64,000 nucleotides of DNA from Brucella tritici (GTDB taxonomy: Bacteria; Pseudomonadota; Alphaproteobacteria; Rhizobiales; Rhizobiaceae): the NCBI RefSeq assembly GCF_902825325.1, contig NZ_CADEAR010000002.1, positions 372,001-436,000 of the forward strand. The letters are read 5' to 3'. The position numbers and the translations under genes were made by a program. Every line of letters begins with the position of its first letter. Positions within the stretch are counted from its first letter, which is position 1. Positions 28,027-38,159 of the stretch are shown piece after piece. The notes beneath the pieces are model-generated. The model saw only the letters and a list, made by a program, of their open reading frames with translations, ran no database searches and was not told the origin of the DNA.

Positions 28027-28317
28027 TCAAGCGTTGGCGGGATTGTTGATCGCCCAGTTCCACGGACGCACGGTCACGCTCTCGAACAGGCCTGCCGATG
28101 CATAAGGATCATTGGCAGCGATCTTTTCCGCTGCGGCCTTGTCGGCAGCTTCCACAACGACCAGACTGCCGTTCGGCTTGCCATCTTCACCGAGGAAAGG
28201 GCCTGCAAACTTCAGCCCGTCACCAAGACCCTTGAGATAGTCGAGATGTGCAGGGCGCGTATCGAGGCGCACTTGCAGATGGTCCTGCTTGTCGTTGCAC
28301 AGAAGAGCAAAAAGCAT
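28027..28317 (-). CDS. YciI family protein
   Basis: 96 residues from ATG 28317, with AAAGGA upstream. The dimeric alpha/beta fold of the family is seen in LFALLCNDKQDHLQVRL, RPAHLDYLKGL and GSLVVVEAADKAAAEKIAANDPYASAGLF, including the conserved His of RPAHL and the NDPY motif. Its role is not established. It stands 12 bases before the EVE gene, downstream of gpsA with a palindromic repeat between. Confidence 0.92.
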   Translation of the reverse strand: MLFALLCNDKQDHLQVRLDTRPAHLDYLKGLGDGLKFAGPFLGEDGKPNGSLVVVEAADKAAAEKIAANDPYASAGLFESVTVRPWNWAINNPANA

Positions 28318-28338
28318 TGTCAATTATCCTTTCCGTTC

Positions 28339-28389
28339 GAGCATGATCTTGTCCGAAAACCGGTTCCCACTTTTCGGGATCACGCTCTA
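28339..28389. repeat. Dispersed palindromic repeat containing the gpsA stop codon
   Basis: The ends GAGCATGATC and GATCACGCTC pair, and CCGAAAA pairs with TTTTCGG around a CCGGTTCCCAC centre. The same design recurs at 58790-58834. The terminal CTAGAGC (minus strand) supplies the TAG stop of gpsA (28387-28389). Confidence 0.75.
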
Positions 28390-29391
28390 GTCCTCGGTCT
28401 TGAGTGGTCGGTTGAGCAGAGCCGTCACGGCTTCGTCAATGGTGATGGTGCCGTCAAGCAGCGCACCCGTCGCATCGATGATGGGTGCGGAGATGGCGTG
28501 TTGGCGACATAATTCGGCGGCAATCGGCGCGGTCGCCACACCTTCGGCCAGCGGGCGATTGGTCAGATCCTCACCGCGTCCGAGTGCCAGCCCGTAGGAG
28601 TAATTGCGCGACTGCGACGAAGAGCAGGTCAGCATCAGATCGCCGAGGCCGGAAAGACCCATGATGGTTTCGGGTCTCGCTCCCATGGCCTGTCCGATGC
28701 GGCGCAGCTCAGCAAACCCGCGCGTGACGAGAGCAGCCTGAGCGCTTGCGCCGAAACCGCGCCCGACGGCAGCACCGGCGGCGATGGCGAGAACATTTTT
28801 CAGGGCACCGCCGATTTCGACCCCTTTAAGATCGGTTGTCGAATAGCAGCGGAAAGCTGGACCAGACAGAAGTGCTGCGAGCTGATCGGCGGTTACAGCG
28901 TCCTCGCAGGCAATAGTCACGGCCGTTGGAAGCCCTCGGGCAACATCTGTTGCAAAGCTTGGACCGGATAATGCAGCGATCCGGTGGTTCGGCAGAACCT
29001 CGGCCACAACTTCCGACATCAATCGTCCGGTGCTGCGTTCGATCCCTTTCGCGCAGAGTACGACAGGTGCGGTTTGCGGAATAAGGTTGCTCAGTTGCGA
29101 AAGCCCGGCGCGCATCGCCTGTGCGGGAATGACGGCCAGAACGGCATCCGCACGCTCGACTACGGCGACCGCGTCTGTGCTTGCATTAATGGCGGCGGGA
29201 AGCTCGATTTCGCCTAGATAGTGCGGATTGCGGTGTGTCCGGTTGATGGCTTCGACCATCGCCTCGTCACGGGCATACAGACATGTATCGTGGCCGCTGC
29301 TGCATGCCATGGCCGCAAGGGCTGTGCCCCAGGCGCCGCCACCCAGAATGGCGATCTTGCTAGTTTTTCCGCTCATATCCCGACCGCTCAT
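28387..29391 (-). CDS. gpsA: NAD(P)H-dependent glycerol-3-phosphate dehydrogenase
   Basis: 334 residues. The NAD-binding [10 protein letters not shown] is at about residue 15, and the catalytic-lysine region is seen as [29 protein letters not shown]. It reduces dihydroxyacetone phosphate to sn-glycerol-3-phosphate for phospholipid synthesis in the cytoplasm. ATG 29391 overlaps the tsaD stop in ATGA, so the pair is translationally coupled; a second ATG at 29376 is possible. The stop codon lies inside a dispersed palindrome, so the last residues (KTED) may be repeat-adjacent. Confidence 0.96.
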   Translation of the reverse strand: MSGRDMSGKTSKIAILGGGAWGTALAAMACSSGHDTCLYARDEAMVEAINRTHRNPHYLGEIELPAAINASTDAVAVVERADAVLAVIPAQAMRAGLSQLSNLIPQTAPVVLCAKGIERSTGRLMSEVVAEVLPNHRIAALSGPSFATDVARGLPTAVTIACEDAVTADQLAALLSGPAFRCYSTTDLKGVEIGGALKNVLAIAAGAAVGRGFGASAQAALVTRGFAELRRIGQAMGARPETIMGLSGLGDLMLTCSSSQSRNYSYGLALGRGEDLTNRPLAEGVATAPIAAELCRQHAISAPIIDATGALLDGTITIDEAVTALLNRPLKTED

Positions 29392-30467
29392 GCCTTGGCC
29401 CCACGTCGTCCGGTGCCGATCAGCGGAGCCGACTTTTCGTCAAGCGGCCAGCGCGAACGCGGTGCAAGATCAAGCCTATCGGGGGCGTCGGTCGCCGCAC
29501 GTTCGGCACCGGCCCAGGCAATCATCGCAGCATTGTCGGTGCACAGATCGAGCGGTGGGGCGATAAAACTGAAACCGTGCCGGGCGCAAAGCGTTTCGAG
29601 CGCGGCGCGCAAGGTTTTGTTGGCCGCGACCCCACCGGCAACGACAAGCGCCGGTGTTTCGCAATCGGGAAATTCGTTTCTGAAACGTTCAAGCGAACGG
29701 CCCACCCGGTCGGAGAGCGTGTCAGCGACTGCAGCTTGGAAAGAGGCGCAAATATCGGCCACGTCCTGATCCGACAATGGCACCAATTCGGTTGCCGTCT
29801 GGCGCACTGCCGTCTTGAGACCGGAAAAGGAAAAATCGAGTCGTGCTTCGCCTTTCAACGGCCGAGGCAGGGCGAATCGCTTCGGATCGCCCGTGAGCGC
29901 CATGCGTTCGACTGCCGGGCCGCCTGGATAAGGCAGGCCCAGCAGCTTTGCCGTCTTGTCGAAGGCTTCACCAAGCGCATCGTCGATTGTTGTGCCAAGG
30001 CGTTCATAATCGCCAATGCCGCGTACCAGCACCATCTGAGTATGACCGCCGGAAACGAGCAGCAGCAGATAGGGAAATGGCAGGCCGTCGGTCAGACGCG
30101 CCGTCAACGCATGGCCTTCCAGATGGTTGACGGCGTAAAACGGTTTCTGTGCAGCCATGGCCAGCGCCTTGGCAGTCATGAGCCCGACGATCAGCCCGCC
30201 GATCAGCCCCGGCCCCGCCGTGGCTGCCACCGCATCGACCTCGGCAAGTTTCATGTCGGCGTCGTCCAGCGCGCGTGCAATCAGCCGGTCCAGCGCTTCG
30301 ACATGGGCGCGTGCGGCAATCTCGGGCACGACGCCACCATAGGGCTCGTGCTCGGCGATCTGGCTCAGAACCACATTGGACAGAATCCATCCTCGGCCCC
30401 GATCGTCACGTTCGACGATTGCGGCGGCTGTTTCGTCGCAACTTGTTTCTATTCCAAGAATGCGCAT
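29388..30467 (-). CDS. tsaD: tRNA N6-adenosine threonylcarbamoyltransferase
   Basis: 359 residues, full length. It begins [16 protein letters not shown] and carries the metal-binding NHLEGH (His-x3-His), the ASKMH-fold ATP site ([19 protein letters not shown]) and the closing [10 protein letters not shown]. With TsaB, TsaE and TsaC it makes t6A37 in tRNAs reading ANN codons. It is divergent from hemC (62 bases between starts), an arrangement common in alphaproteobacteria, and leads the operon tsaD-gpsA. Confidence 0.97.
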   Translation of the reverse strand: MRILGIETSCDETAAAIVERDDRGRGWILSNVVLSQIAEHEPYGGVVPEIAARAHVEALDRLIARALDDADMKLAEVDAVAATAGPGLIGGLIVGLMTAKALAMAAQKPFYAVNHLEGHALTARLTDGLPFPYLLLLVSGGHTQMVLVRGIGDYERLGTTIDDALGEAFDKTAKLLGLPYPGGPAVERMALTGDPKRFALPRPLKGEARLDFSFSGLKTAVRQTATELVPLSDQDVADICASFQAAVADTLSDRVGRSLERFRNEFPDCETPALVVAGGVAANKTLRAALETLCARHGFSFIAPPLDLCTDNAAMIAWAGAERAATDAPDRLDLAPRSRWPLDEKSAPLIGTGRRGAKA

Positions 30468-30529
30468 TTGCGGTTAGACCCTGCCTGTCTCATAATTCGT
30501 TGAAAATCCGGTACCATGGACGGCGCAAT

Positions 30530-31474
30530 ATGCAAACAGCATCCTTGAAGAATGGCACGTTGAAGATAGGCACGCGGGGCAGCAAGCTTGCTCTCGCCCA
30601 GGCTTACGAGACGCGTCGCCGCCTGATGGAGGCGCATGGTCTGCCGGAAGAAGCCATCGAAATCATTCCGATGTCGACGGCGGGCGACCGTATTCAGGAT
30701 CGCGCACTTTCCGAGATTGGCGGCAAGGGGCTTTTTACCGAAGAGATCGAGCAGGCGCTGACGGACGGACGAATCGATCTCGCCGTCCATTCCACCAAGG
30801 ATATGCCGACTGTTCTGCCCGATGGTCTTCATCTTTCCATTTTCCTTGAGCGCGAAGATCCGCGTGATGCCTTTATCGGTCGTACGGCTTCACGCCTTCT
30901 CGATCTGCCGCAGGGCGCGACGGTCGGTTCGTCATCATTGCGCCGTCAGGCTTTGATCCGCCGCCTTCGTCCAGACATTCAAGTGGTGATTTTCCGCGGC
31001 AATGTCGATACCCGCCTGCGCAAGCTGGAAGCCGGAGAAGTCGACGGGACGTTTCTCGCCTGTGCAGGATTGCGGCGTCTGGGGCTTGGCGATGTCATTA
31101 CCGACCTGGCCGATCCGGAAAGCTTTCCGCCTGCGCCGGGACAGGGCGCCATCGGGATCGAAACGCGTATCGGCGATACACGCATCGATGCGCTGCTCGC
31201 GCCCCTTGCGCATCGCGAAACAGGGATCGCCCTGGCCTGTGAACGGGCATTTCTGGCCGCGCTTGACGGCTCCTGCCGCACGCCGATTGCCGGTCTTGCG
31301 ACCGTGAACGGCGATACGGTTTCGTTCCACGGCATGATTCTGAAGCCGGACGGGTCCGAAGCGCACGAGATAAGGACGGGAGGTCCGGCATCGAATGCTG
31401 CCGCACTCGGTATGGAAGCGGCAGAGCATCTGCGCGCGAAGGCCGGTCCCCAATTCTTCGAGGGCTGGGAGTAG
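30530..31474 (+). CDS. hemC: Hydroxymethylbilane synthase (porphobilinogen deaminase)
   Basis: 314 residues. [14 protein letters not shown] opens the protein, [11 protein letters not shown] (about 133-143) is the substrate-binding arginine segment, and Cys249 in [11 protein letters not shown] anchors the dipyrromethane cofactor. It joins four porphobilinogens into hydroxymethylbilane, feeding HemD directly downstream. A longer frame exists upstream to 30275 but is antisense to tsaD. hemD begins two bases after its stop. Confidence 0.97.
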   Translation: MQTASLKNGTLKIGTRGSKLALAQAYETRRRLMEAHGLPEEAIEIIPMSTAGDRIQDRALSEIGGKGLFTEEIEQALTDGRIDLAVHSTKDMPTVLPDGLHLSIFLEREDPRDAFIGRTASRLLDLPQGATVGSSSLRRQALIRRLRPDIQVVIFRGNVDTRLRKLEAGEVDGTFLACAGLRRLGLGDVITDLADPESFPPAPGQGAIGIETRIGDTRIDALLAPLAHRETGIALACERAFLAALDGSCRTPIAGLATVNGDTVSFHGMILKPDGSEAHEIRTGGPASNAAALGMEAAEHLRAKAGPQFFEGWE

Positions 31475-31476
31475 AT

Positions 31477-32211
31477 TTGGCGGGGCGCGTACAAATCGCA
31501 TCTCTTGGCCGTGTTCTGGTGACGCGGCCGCAACCGACTGGCTCGCAGACCGCCGCAAAACTGGCGTCGAGGGGCTATGAGCCGGTTCTGCTTCCGCTGA
31601 GCCGGACCGTTGCTCTTTCTTTTGCCCTGCCCGAAGGCCCGTTTACGGCTTTGACGGTAACAAGCGCCAATGCCTTTCACCACATCGACACGGAACAGTT
31701 GAAGCGGTTTCTTGGCTTACCGCTCTTTGCCGTGGGGCAGGGAACAGCGCAGGCAGCGCGGAAGGCCGGGTTCAGCCGGGTGATCGACGGCGGCGGTGAC
31801 GCGGTTCGTCTTGCGGCGACGATGCGGCGCGATCTTCCCCAACAATCCCGTGTTCTTTATCTCGCCGGACGCGTGCGCCAGCCTGTGTTCGAAGACGAGA
31901 TGCAGGCCGCTAGGCTCGGTATGCATGTCGCCAATGTCTATGACACGGAGATGATTCCTTATTCGGCGCGAGCGCTTCTGGATGTGCTTCATGGCGCGCC
32001 TTTTGTCGCGGTCATGCTTTATTCCGGCGTTGCTGCGACGAGCTTCGTTGAAGCGATGCGTGAAATCACACCGCCTTTTGACGAGAAAACGCGGTTTTTG
32101 TGCATTTCTGCCCGTGTGGCCGACCGGTTGCCGCCGCTCTGGCGGGCAAATGCCCTTGTTGCAGACCACCCGGATGAAGGCGGACTTTTCCGGCTGTTTG
32201 CCAAACTTTGA
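31477..32211 (+). CDS. hemD: Uroporphyrinogen-III synthase
   Basis: 244 residues from TTG 31477, supported by GGGAG upstream and by the hemC stop two bases before. The fold repeats are recognised from VLVTRPQPTGSQTAAKLASRGYEPVLLPL, LTVTSANAFHHI and RVLYLAGRVRQ; the family is poorly conserved and this placement after hemC is what makes it certain. It closes hydroxymethylbilane with D-ring inversion, toward heme and cobalamin. Confidence 0.93.
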   Translation: MAGRVQIASLGRVLVTRPQPTGSQTAAKLASRGYEPVLLPLSRTVALSFALPEGPFTALTVTSANAFHHIDTEQLKRFLGLPLFAVGQGTAQAARKAGFSRVIDGGGDAVRLAATMRRDLPQQSRVLYLAGRVRQPVFEDEMQAARLGMHVANVYDTEMIPYSARALLDVLHGAPFVAVMLYSGVAATSFVEAMREITPPFDEKTRFLCISARVADRLPPLWRANALVADHPDEGGLFRLFAKL

Positions 32212-32294
32212 CTCATTTCGGCGCAACCTTCCTTCATCTGGCGATTTTATCTGTTAGAGTCTGAGGCAACCAATCGGTGTTTACGAGAGGATCC

Positions 32295-33653
32295 ATGGCG
32301 AAACCCGGCACTCCGCGACATTCCAAACCGGCCCGTAATCCTGTGACGATCAATCTCGATCCATCAGACGTAAAGCGGGTTGATGAACCGGCGAAGGCGA
32401 CGCCAGACGCAGAGCCGGTGGGAAGTTTCTCAAAATCTGAAAACCCAAAGCCGGAAACCCAGAAGCCTGCATCACCCAAACCGCAAGCGACGACTGCCGA
32501 AAAGACCGTGAGGACGGAAAAGCCGGAAAGTTCGACCTATGCCAAACCGCCCTTTACCTCGGGCGTGAAGCCGGAAATTCATCAGCCTGCGCAAAAGAGC
32601 GGGGCGGGGGTGTCGCATCTTCTGGCCGGTATTGCTGGTGGTGTTATCGGCCTTGGTGGTTTGCTGGCGCTGCAATGGGGCAATGTTATCCCCTCTCCAG
32701 GTGCAAGAGTAACAGCGGAACAACTCGCGCATATGGAGCAGCAGATTGCCGATCTGCGGAGCAATCCAACGCCTGCGCCGCTTGACGATGCGAGCCGCGC
32801 GCAGCTTGCAGCTCTGGAAAAGAACGTACAGGCCGCCGAGATCAAGTCAGAGGCGGTCGCAGGTTCCTTCGCCGATCTTCAGCAGCAATTTGCGGCCTTG
32901 CCGAAAAAGGCGGGACAGGAAGCGGCGGCTGATACCTCTGCTCTGACCGCGCGGCTTGACGCGCTGGAAAGCAAGCTTTCAGCGGCGCAGAACCGGGCGG
33001 ATGAGGCGACAGCCGGAGTTTTGGGAAACAGCGGCACGATTTCATCCCTCGAATCGAAACTGACCTTCTTGCAGGAAAAGGTCACCCAGGCTTCGCGCCA
33101 GCCCGATGCGACGGCGCTTATAGCGGCAAATGCGCTGAAAACCGCAATCGATCGCGGCGGTTCGTTCAAGGCGGAGTTGGACACATATGCGTCGGTGGTG
33201 CCCGACGAGGCATCCATCGAACAGCTCCGTGCTCACGCCGACAAAGGCGTCCCGACCGTTACCGACCTGAATGCGTGGTTCGGTGCCGTTGCGAACAGGA
33301 TCGTCGCCACGGAGAACAAACTGCCTGCCGATGCCGGAATTTGGGATCAGCTTGTCGCCAGCGCCAGAGGATTGGTAAGCGTGCGCCCGGTTGCGGGCAA
33401 TGTCAGTGGCACCGGCGTCGGGCCGATCACGGCCCGTATGGAAGCTGCCCTCCAATCCGGCGATCTGGAGCGTGCGCTTAGCGAATGGGAGCAGTTGTCT
33501 GCTGATGCCAAGGCCACCTCACAGGAATTTGCCGATCAGGTGCGGGCGCGACGGGATGCTGATGCGCTTGTGCAGCGCCTTGTTGCGGATGGCCTGAAAC
33601 CGAAGGTTTCGGCGGGTGAAACCGGCGGGGCTCCGGCCTCTTCCGGTCAATAG
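32295..33653 (+). CDS. Mitofilin-like inner-membrane protein (COG4223)
   Basis: 452 residues from ATG 32295 (AGAGGATCC upstream). A Pro/Lys-rich cytoplasmic N-terminus (1-105) precedes one membrane helix (VSHLLAGIAGGVIGLGGLLAL, about 106-126), a long coiled coil (about 135-270) and a conserved C-terminal helical region (AALQSGDLERALSEWEQLSADAK) like mitofilin/MICOS60. This protein sits between hemD and hemY across alphaproteobacteria and is implicated in membrane organisation. Function here is by family only. Confidence 0.9.
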   Translation: MAKPGTPRHSKPARNPVTINLDPSDVKRVDEPAKATPDAEPVGSFSKSENPKPETQKPASPKPQATTAEKTVRTEKPESSTYAKPPFTSGVKPEIHQPAQKSGAGVSHLLAGIAGGVIGLGGLLALQWGNVIPSPGARVTAEQLAHMEQQIADLRSNPTPAPLDDASRAQLAALEKNVQAAEIKSEAVAGSFADLQQQFAALPKKAGQEAAADTSALTARLDALESKLSAAQNRADEATAGVLGNSGTISSLESKLTFLQEKVTQASRQPDATALIAANALKTAIDRGGSFKAELDTYASVVPDEASIEQLRAHADKGVPTVTDLNAWFGAVANRIVATENKLPADAGIWDQLVASARGLVSVRPVAGNVSGTGVGPITARMEAALQSGDLERALSEWEQLSADAKATSQEFADQVRARRDADALVQRLVADGLKPKVSAGETGGAPASSGQ

Positions 33654-33664
33654 GAGGCAGGCCA

Positions 33665-35326
33665 ATGCTGCGTGTCCTGTTCTATCTCGCCATTGTTGCT
33701 GCGCTTGGTTTCGGCTTTGCCTGGCTTGCGGACCGTCCGGGCGAACTTGATGTCACTTTCGCGGGCAACCACTACAATGTGCCTCTGATAACCGCTGTTG
33801 CGGGGATCGTTGCCATTGTCGCGGCCATTCTCATCCTGTGGTGGCTCATCAAGAGCATTATACAGTCACCTTATACACTGCGCAGGCATTTTCGCGCGCG
33901 CAAGCGCGATCGTGGCTATCAGTCGCTTTCGACCGGTTTAATTGCAGCCGGTGCAGGCGATGCGGAAGCGGCGCGCCGCATGACGAAGCAGGCAGGGAAA
34001 TTGCTGAGTTCCGATCAGGAGCCGCTGATAAAGCTTCTCGAAGCGCAGACCGCGATGCTGGAAGGCCGCACGGAAGATGCCCGCAAGGGCTTCGAGGCGA
34101 TGGTGGAGGATCCCGAGACAAGGCTGCTCGGCTTGCGTGGGCTTTACATCGAAGCCCAGCGTGTTGGTGCTCGCGATGCCGCCCGCCATTACGCTGCCGA
34201 AGCCACCAGCCAAGCACCGCAGCTTGAATGGGCCTCCTCGGCCATGATGGGCCAGCTTTGTGCCGAGGGCGATTGGGATGGAGCGCTGAAGCTTGTCGAT
34301 GCGCGCAAGCAGGCTCTCGCCCACAGCAAGGATGTGGTGAAGAAGGAACGCGCTGCATTGTTGACTGCCAAGGCGATGGCAGTCGTCGATGTCGATCATG
34401 CCCAGGCAAAGGCGCTGGCGCTGGAGGCAAACAAGCTCGCGCCTGATCTGGTGCCCGCCGCCGTGGTTGCTGCGCGTGCCCTTTTCGCTGATGGCGACGT
34501 GCGGAAAGGCTCGAAAATTCTTGAAGCGGCCTGGAAGCGGTTTCCGCATCCGGACATTGCATCAACCTATGTCTATGCACGATCCGGCGATACGGCACAG
34601 GATCGACTGAAGCGTGCAAAGCATCTCGTATCGCTGCGATCCAATAATGCCGAAGGCAGTCTTGCACAGGCGCGCGCTGCCTATGAGGCGGGCGATTATC
34701 GCCTTGCTCGCGACAATGCCGAGCAGGTTCTACGCGCTTCGCCGCGCGAAAGCGCCTATCTGCTGCTTGCCGATATTGAAGAAGCCGAAACCGGCGATCA
34801 GGGCAAGGTTCGTGAATGGCTGGCGCGTGCGGTCAAGGCGCCGCGCGATCCTGCATGGACTGCCGATGGCTATGTTTCCGAACAATGGTCACCTGTATCG
34901 CCGGTCACGGGACGCCTCAACAGTTTCGAGTGGAAAGTTCCCGTCGTGGCGCTCGCTCCTGCGATTGAAGCGGAAAAGCCCGAAATCAAGGGCCCGGTCG
35001 AGGCGAAGCCGGTCAATCAGATTGTTCTGGCAGAGCTGCGGGACAAGGCCGAAATGGCGGATGTTTCCGCGGGAGCCGAGAGCAAGCCGGTTGTTCGCGA
35101 TATCGAGGAGGCCGAGGTCATTATTCCCGCTGCTGAGCCCATGAAGGTGTCGCCAGCAACTCCGGTAAAGAAGGCGGAAGAAGTGAAACCGCCAGTCGCC
35201 GATGTTATCGTGACTGACGACGATGCGAACGAGGAACCCCGTCGCGCGCATCTCGTGGTGGACGATCCGGGTGTCGACGAAAGCAAATCTTCGCAGAAGG
35301 TGCAGAGTGGATTGAAGCTTTTCTGA
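33665..35326 (+). CDS. hemY: HemY-like tetratricopeptide membrane protein
   Basis: 553 residues. Two N-terminal membrane helices (FYLAIVAALGFGFAWLA and ITAVAGIVAIVAAILILWWL) are followed by a domain of helical repeats (about 95-400) typical of HemY_N proteins. The C-terminal third is an acidic, Pro/Lys/Glu-rich tail of low complexity. The role of HemY in heme synthesis is unproven despite its constant position after hemCD. It starts 11 bases after the mitofilin-like gene, with GGAGGCAGG upstream, and ends the cluster. Confidence 0.92.
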   Translation: MLRVLFYLAIVAALGFGFAWLADRPGELDVTFAGNHYNVPLITAVAGIVAIVAAILILWWLIKSIIQSPYTLRRHFRARKRDRGYQSLSTGLIAAGAGDAEAARRMTKQAGKLLSSDQEPLIKLLEAQTAMLEGRTEDARKGFEAMVEDPETRLLGLRGLYIEAQRVGARDAARHYAAEATSQAPQLEWASSAMMGQLCAEGDWDGALKLVDARKQALAHSKDVVKKERAALLTAKAMAVVDVDHAQAKALALEANKLAPDLVPAAVVAARALFADGDVRKGSKILEAAWKRFPHPDIASTYVYARSGDTAQDRLKRAKHLVSLRSNNAEGSLAQARAAYEAGDYRLARDNAEQVLRASPRESAYLLLADIEEAETGDQGKVREWLARAVKAPRDPAWTADGYVSEQWSPVSPVTGRLNSFEWKVPVVALAPAIEAEKPEIKGPVEAKPVNQIVLAELRDKAEMADVSAGAESKPVVRDIEEAEVIIPAAEPMKVSPATPVKKAEEVKPPVADVIVTDDDANEEPRRAHLVVDDPGVDESKSSQKVQSGLKLF

Positions 35327-35375
35327 TCAGGCTTTCCGCGAATCGTTGCCGAAAAACAACGCAGCGCATCTCTCG

Positions 35376-35409
35376 GGCGGTAAACGGCGGTGTAAGACAG
35401 TTTACCGCC
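35376..35409. other. Perfect hairpin after hemY
   Basis: GGCGGTAAAC (35376-35385) and GTTTACCGCC (35400-35409) form a perfect 10-bp stem with a 14-base loop. There is no T-tract after it, so it is not a canonical terminator. It could end the hem transcript with Rho or protect its 3' end. Confidence 0.5.
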
Positions 35410-35508
35410 TTGCGTGGCGCATTCAGCCCGTTACCTTCGATGTTGCTAACTAAATATGCCGGAATCGCGTTTACGGTCGGCAAGCAGTGAATGTGGCAGC
35501 GAGGGTGA

Positions 35509-35988
35509 ATGTTCGATCGTCTTCTGGATTTTTTAAAAGAACTCCCGGCCAGCGGTTTTCGTGACCGGAATGAAAAATTCTCCAATGACGATCCACGACT
35601 GGCTGCCGCTGCACTGCTTTATCACATCATGGATGCCGATGGTGAAACGCGTGAAAGCGAGCGTAAAAAGCTCTCTTCAATGCTGTCGCAGAAATACGGG
35701 CTGAAGGGCGATAGCCTGAAACGGCTGATCCTTGCCGCGGAAAAAGCCGATCAGGAAGCGATAGATTTATCGGATTTCACATCGGTTCTGAAGCGACAGC
35801 TTGACTATCAGGCACGTCTCGACCTGATCGGCCTGATGTGGGAAATGGTCTATGCCGATGGCAAGGTGAGCGAAGTCGAGGCCGACGTGATGTGGCGCGT
35901 GGCGGAACTCGTCGGCATCCGGCAGGATGACCGGAATGCCATTCAGGAGCGCATGGACAAGGCGAACCGTAGCACATCCGCTTCCTGA
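35509..35988 (+). CDS. TerB family (tellurite-resistance-like) protein
   Basis: 159 residues from ATG 35509, with GAGGG upstream. The TerB fold appears as two similar acidic helix-loop segments, HIMDADGETRESERKKL and MVYADGKVSEVEADVMWRVAELVG, each with the DAD/YADG metal-site pattern. Despite the family name the single-gene form in Rhizobiales has no shown link to tellurite and no ter neighbours. It is convergent with the MFS gene. Confidence 0.9.
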   Translation: MFDRLLDFLKELPASGFRDRNEKFSNDDPRLAAAALLYHIMDADGETRESERKKLSSMLSQKYGLKGDSLKRLILAAEKADQEAIDLSDFTSVLKRQLDYQARLDLIGLMWEMVYADGKVSEVEADVMWRVAELVGIRQDDRNAIQERMDKANRSTSAS

Positions 35989-36010
35989 TGACCTCCTATA
36001 GCTCGAACGA

Positions 36011-37252
36011 TCAGACTCGTCCTTGCAAGTGACGGGCCTTGCGCAATTGCGGGAACATGGCCGCCCAAGCGACCGCAACGGCGATTGATCCCAATCCGCC
36101 AATGACGACGGCCGGAACAGCGCCGATGGCTGCGGCCATCAGACCGGCACGGAATTCGCCAAGCTCGTTCGATGCTCCGACAAAGACCATGTTGACGGCA
36201 TTGACGCGACCGCGCACGTGATCAGGCGTCCAAAGCTGCATCAGCGTTTCGCGGATATAGACGCTGATCATGTCAGCCGCACCCGCAAATGCCAGGGCAA
36301 CAACGGACAGCCAAGTCAGTGTCGAGACGCCGAAAATAATATTGAAGAGGCCGAAGAGGCCAACGAAGATGAACATCACGCGGCCTGCATGGTCGCGGAT
36401 CGGATGTCCGGCAAGCCAGACGGCAGTCAGGACAGCCCCGATGCCTGGAGCTGAGCGCAGCAGCCCAAGCCCCCAAGGGCCGAGATCGAGAATGTCTCGC
36501 GCATAGATTGGCAGCAGAGCCACCGTTCCGCCGAGGAGCACGGCGAAAAGGTCGAGTGAAATCGCGCCGAGGACAATCTTTTCCTTCCAGATGTAGCGGA
36601 AGCCAGCCAGCATGCTCGTCAGCGAGCGCTGCTCGGTAAGCGTGTGCTGTTTGGGCTTTGGAATGGAGAAGATCAGGAAGGAGCCGATCAGCAGGAACAG
36701 CGTCGCGATGGAATAGGCCGCGACCGGAGAAATGCCATAGAGCAGGCCACCTGCAACCGGTCCCACGATTGTCGCTACCTGCCATGCCGATGAATTCCAT
36801 GAAACGGCGTTCGCGAAATCCTCCGTGGGTACAAGATTGACGACCAGCGATGCGGAAGATGGGCCGAGAAACGCGCGTGCGACACCAAAAAGAGTTAGTG
36901 CTGCAAAGACGGTCAAGGGCTCGAACAGACCTGCAAGGGTCAGGCAGAGCAACAACGCCGTCACCACGCTTTCCAGAATGAGCGACAGGCCCATGATGAA
37001 GCGCCTGCCGAACCGGTCGGCAGCAGCGCCGGTTACCAGAACCAGCAACAGGGCCGGCAGGAATTGCACCAGTCCGACCATGCCCAGATTGAAGGCGTCA
37101 CGGGTGAGATCATAGATCTGCCAGCCCACCGACACACTCACGATTTGCACCGCAAATGCGCTCAGGAAACGGGCGCCCCAGTATTTTTTGAAGGCAGAGT
37201 GCCGGAATGCTGCGTAACGATCTGCAGAAGAAGCATCAGTGGAGGGGGACAT
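36011..37252 (-). CDS. MFS transporter (EntS-like exporter)
   Basis: 413 residues with twelve predicted membrane helices. The family loop between helices 2 and 3 is GAAADRFGRRFIMG, and the N-terminal FRHSAFKKYWGARFLSAFAVQIVSVSVGWQIYDLT is typical of the MFS_3/EntS group, which exports siderophores or other small molecules. The substrate is unknown, and no siderophore genes are adjacent. The start codon ATG 37252 lacks a clear ribosome-binding site. A palindromic repeat (37270-37313) lies in its leader. Confidence 0.9.
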   Translation of the reverse strand: MSPSTDASSADRYAAFRHSAFKKYWGARFLSAFAVQIVSVSVGWQIYDLTRDAFNLGMVGLVQFLPALLLVLVTGAAADRFGRRFIMGLSLILESVVTALLLCLTLAGLFEPLTVFAALTLFGVARAFLGPSSASLVVNLVPTEDFANAVSWNSSAWQVATIVGPVAGGLLYGISPVAAYSIATLFLLIGSFLIFSIPKPKQHTLTEQRSLTSMLAGFRYIWKEKIVLGAISLDLFAVLLGGTVALLPIYARDILDLGPWGLGLLRSAPGIGAVLTAVWLAGHPIRDHAGRVMFIFVGLFGLFNIIFGVSTLTWLSVVALAFAGAADMISVYIRETLMQLWTPDHVRGRVNAVNMVFVGASNELGEFRAGLMAAAIGAVPAVVIGGLGSIAVAVAWAAMFPQLRKARHLQGRV

Positions 37253-37269
37253 TGCTCATAACATCTAAA

Positions 37270-37313
37270 GCATTTCCAGCAAAAGTGCGAAGCGGCTTTG
37301 CTTGGGATAATGC
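37270..37313. repeat. Dispersed palindromic repeat upstream of the MFS gene
   Basis: GCATTTCC (37270) faces GGGATAATGC (37304-37313) with AAAA/TTTG complementarity inside. The AGCATTTCCAGCAAAAGTGC type is common between genes in Rhizobiales. It overlaps the presumed MFS promoter. Confidence 0.5.
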
Positions 37314-37426
37314 GCAACAACAAGAAGATAGATGTTACTTACAGCATCCTTCCCATGATCGGAACCACTTTTTGTGAACGGTTTTGTGAAGTGCTGTATC
37401 AGACAGTGACGGTACAGCTTCACAAA

Positions 37427-37454
37427 CAAAAAAGGCCGGTTCAAACCGGCCTTT
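37427..37454 (-). terminator. Terminator after aqpZ (minus strand)
   Basis: AAAGGCCGGTT (37431-37441) pairs with AACCGGCCTTT (37444-37454). On the minus strand the stem runs into TTTTTTTGTTTG. It starts 19 bases after the aqpZ stop. Confidence 0.88.
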
Positions 37455-37472
37455 CATTGCTGTCGTTCTGGA

Positions 37473-38159
37473 TCAGTCCTTGCCGAGCAGGCCTTTCCAG
37501 ATAATCGCGCCGATAGCCGCTCCGACAAGCGGTGCGACCCAGAACAGCCAGAGTTGGCTGAGTGCTGCCGTGTCGGCGAAGAGAGCGACGCCGGTCGAAC
37601 GGGCCGGGTTGACCGATGTATTGGTGACCGGAATCGAAATCAGATGGATCAGGGTCAGGCCGAGACCGATGGCAATCGGGGCAAAGCCAGCCGGAGCCAG
37701 CGACGAGGTAGAGCCCAGAATGATGATGAGGAAGAAGGCCGTCAAGATTATCTCGATGAGCAGGCCCGCCATCATGCTGTAGCCGCCCGGCGAAAGTTCG
37801 CCATAGCCGTTCGAAGCGAGACCACCGGCGGAGAAGCCTTCCTTGCCTGATGCGATGAGGAAGAGCACGGCTGCAGCTGCAATGGCGCCCAGAACCTGTG
37901 CAACCCAGTATGGGATCAGGTCTTTGGCCGGAAGGCGACCAGCTACCATGAGGCCCAAGGAAACGGCGGGGTTGAAATGACCGCCGGAAATGCCGCCTAC
38001 AGCATAGGCCATGGTAAGGACAGTCAAACCGAAGGCGAGGGCGACGCCGAGAAAGCCGATGCCCAGTTCAGGGAAGGCTGCGGCGAGAATTGCGCTGCCG
38101 CAACCGCCGAAAACAAGCCAGAATGTTCCGAAAAATTCAGCCGACAATTTGTTCAGCAT
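37473..38159 (-). CDS. aqpZ: Aquaporin Z
   Basis: 228 residues, six helices and two half-helices. Both NPA boxes are intact (63-65 in HFNPAV, 184-186 in VNPARS). The selectivity filter residues correspond to Phe43, His172, Thr181 and Arg187, the water-selective set of E. coli AqpZ rather than the glycerol-channel set. It allows rapid water flow in osmotic shifts. It has its own terminator and an AT-rich upstream region with three CATAT repeats. Confidence 0.97.
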   Translation of the reverse strand: MLNKLSAEFFGTFWLVFGGCGSAILAAAFPELGIGFLGVALAFGLTVLTMAYAVGGISGGHFNPAVSLGLMVAGRLPAKDLIPYWVAQVLGAIAAAAVLFLIASGKEGFSAGGLASNGYGELSPGGYSMMAGLLIEIILTAFFLIIILGSTSSLAPAGFAPIAIGLGLTLIHLISIPVTNTSVNPARSTGVALFADTAALSQLWLFWVAPLVGAAIGAIIWKGLLGKD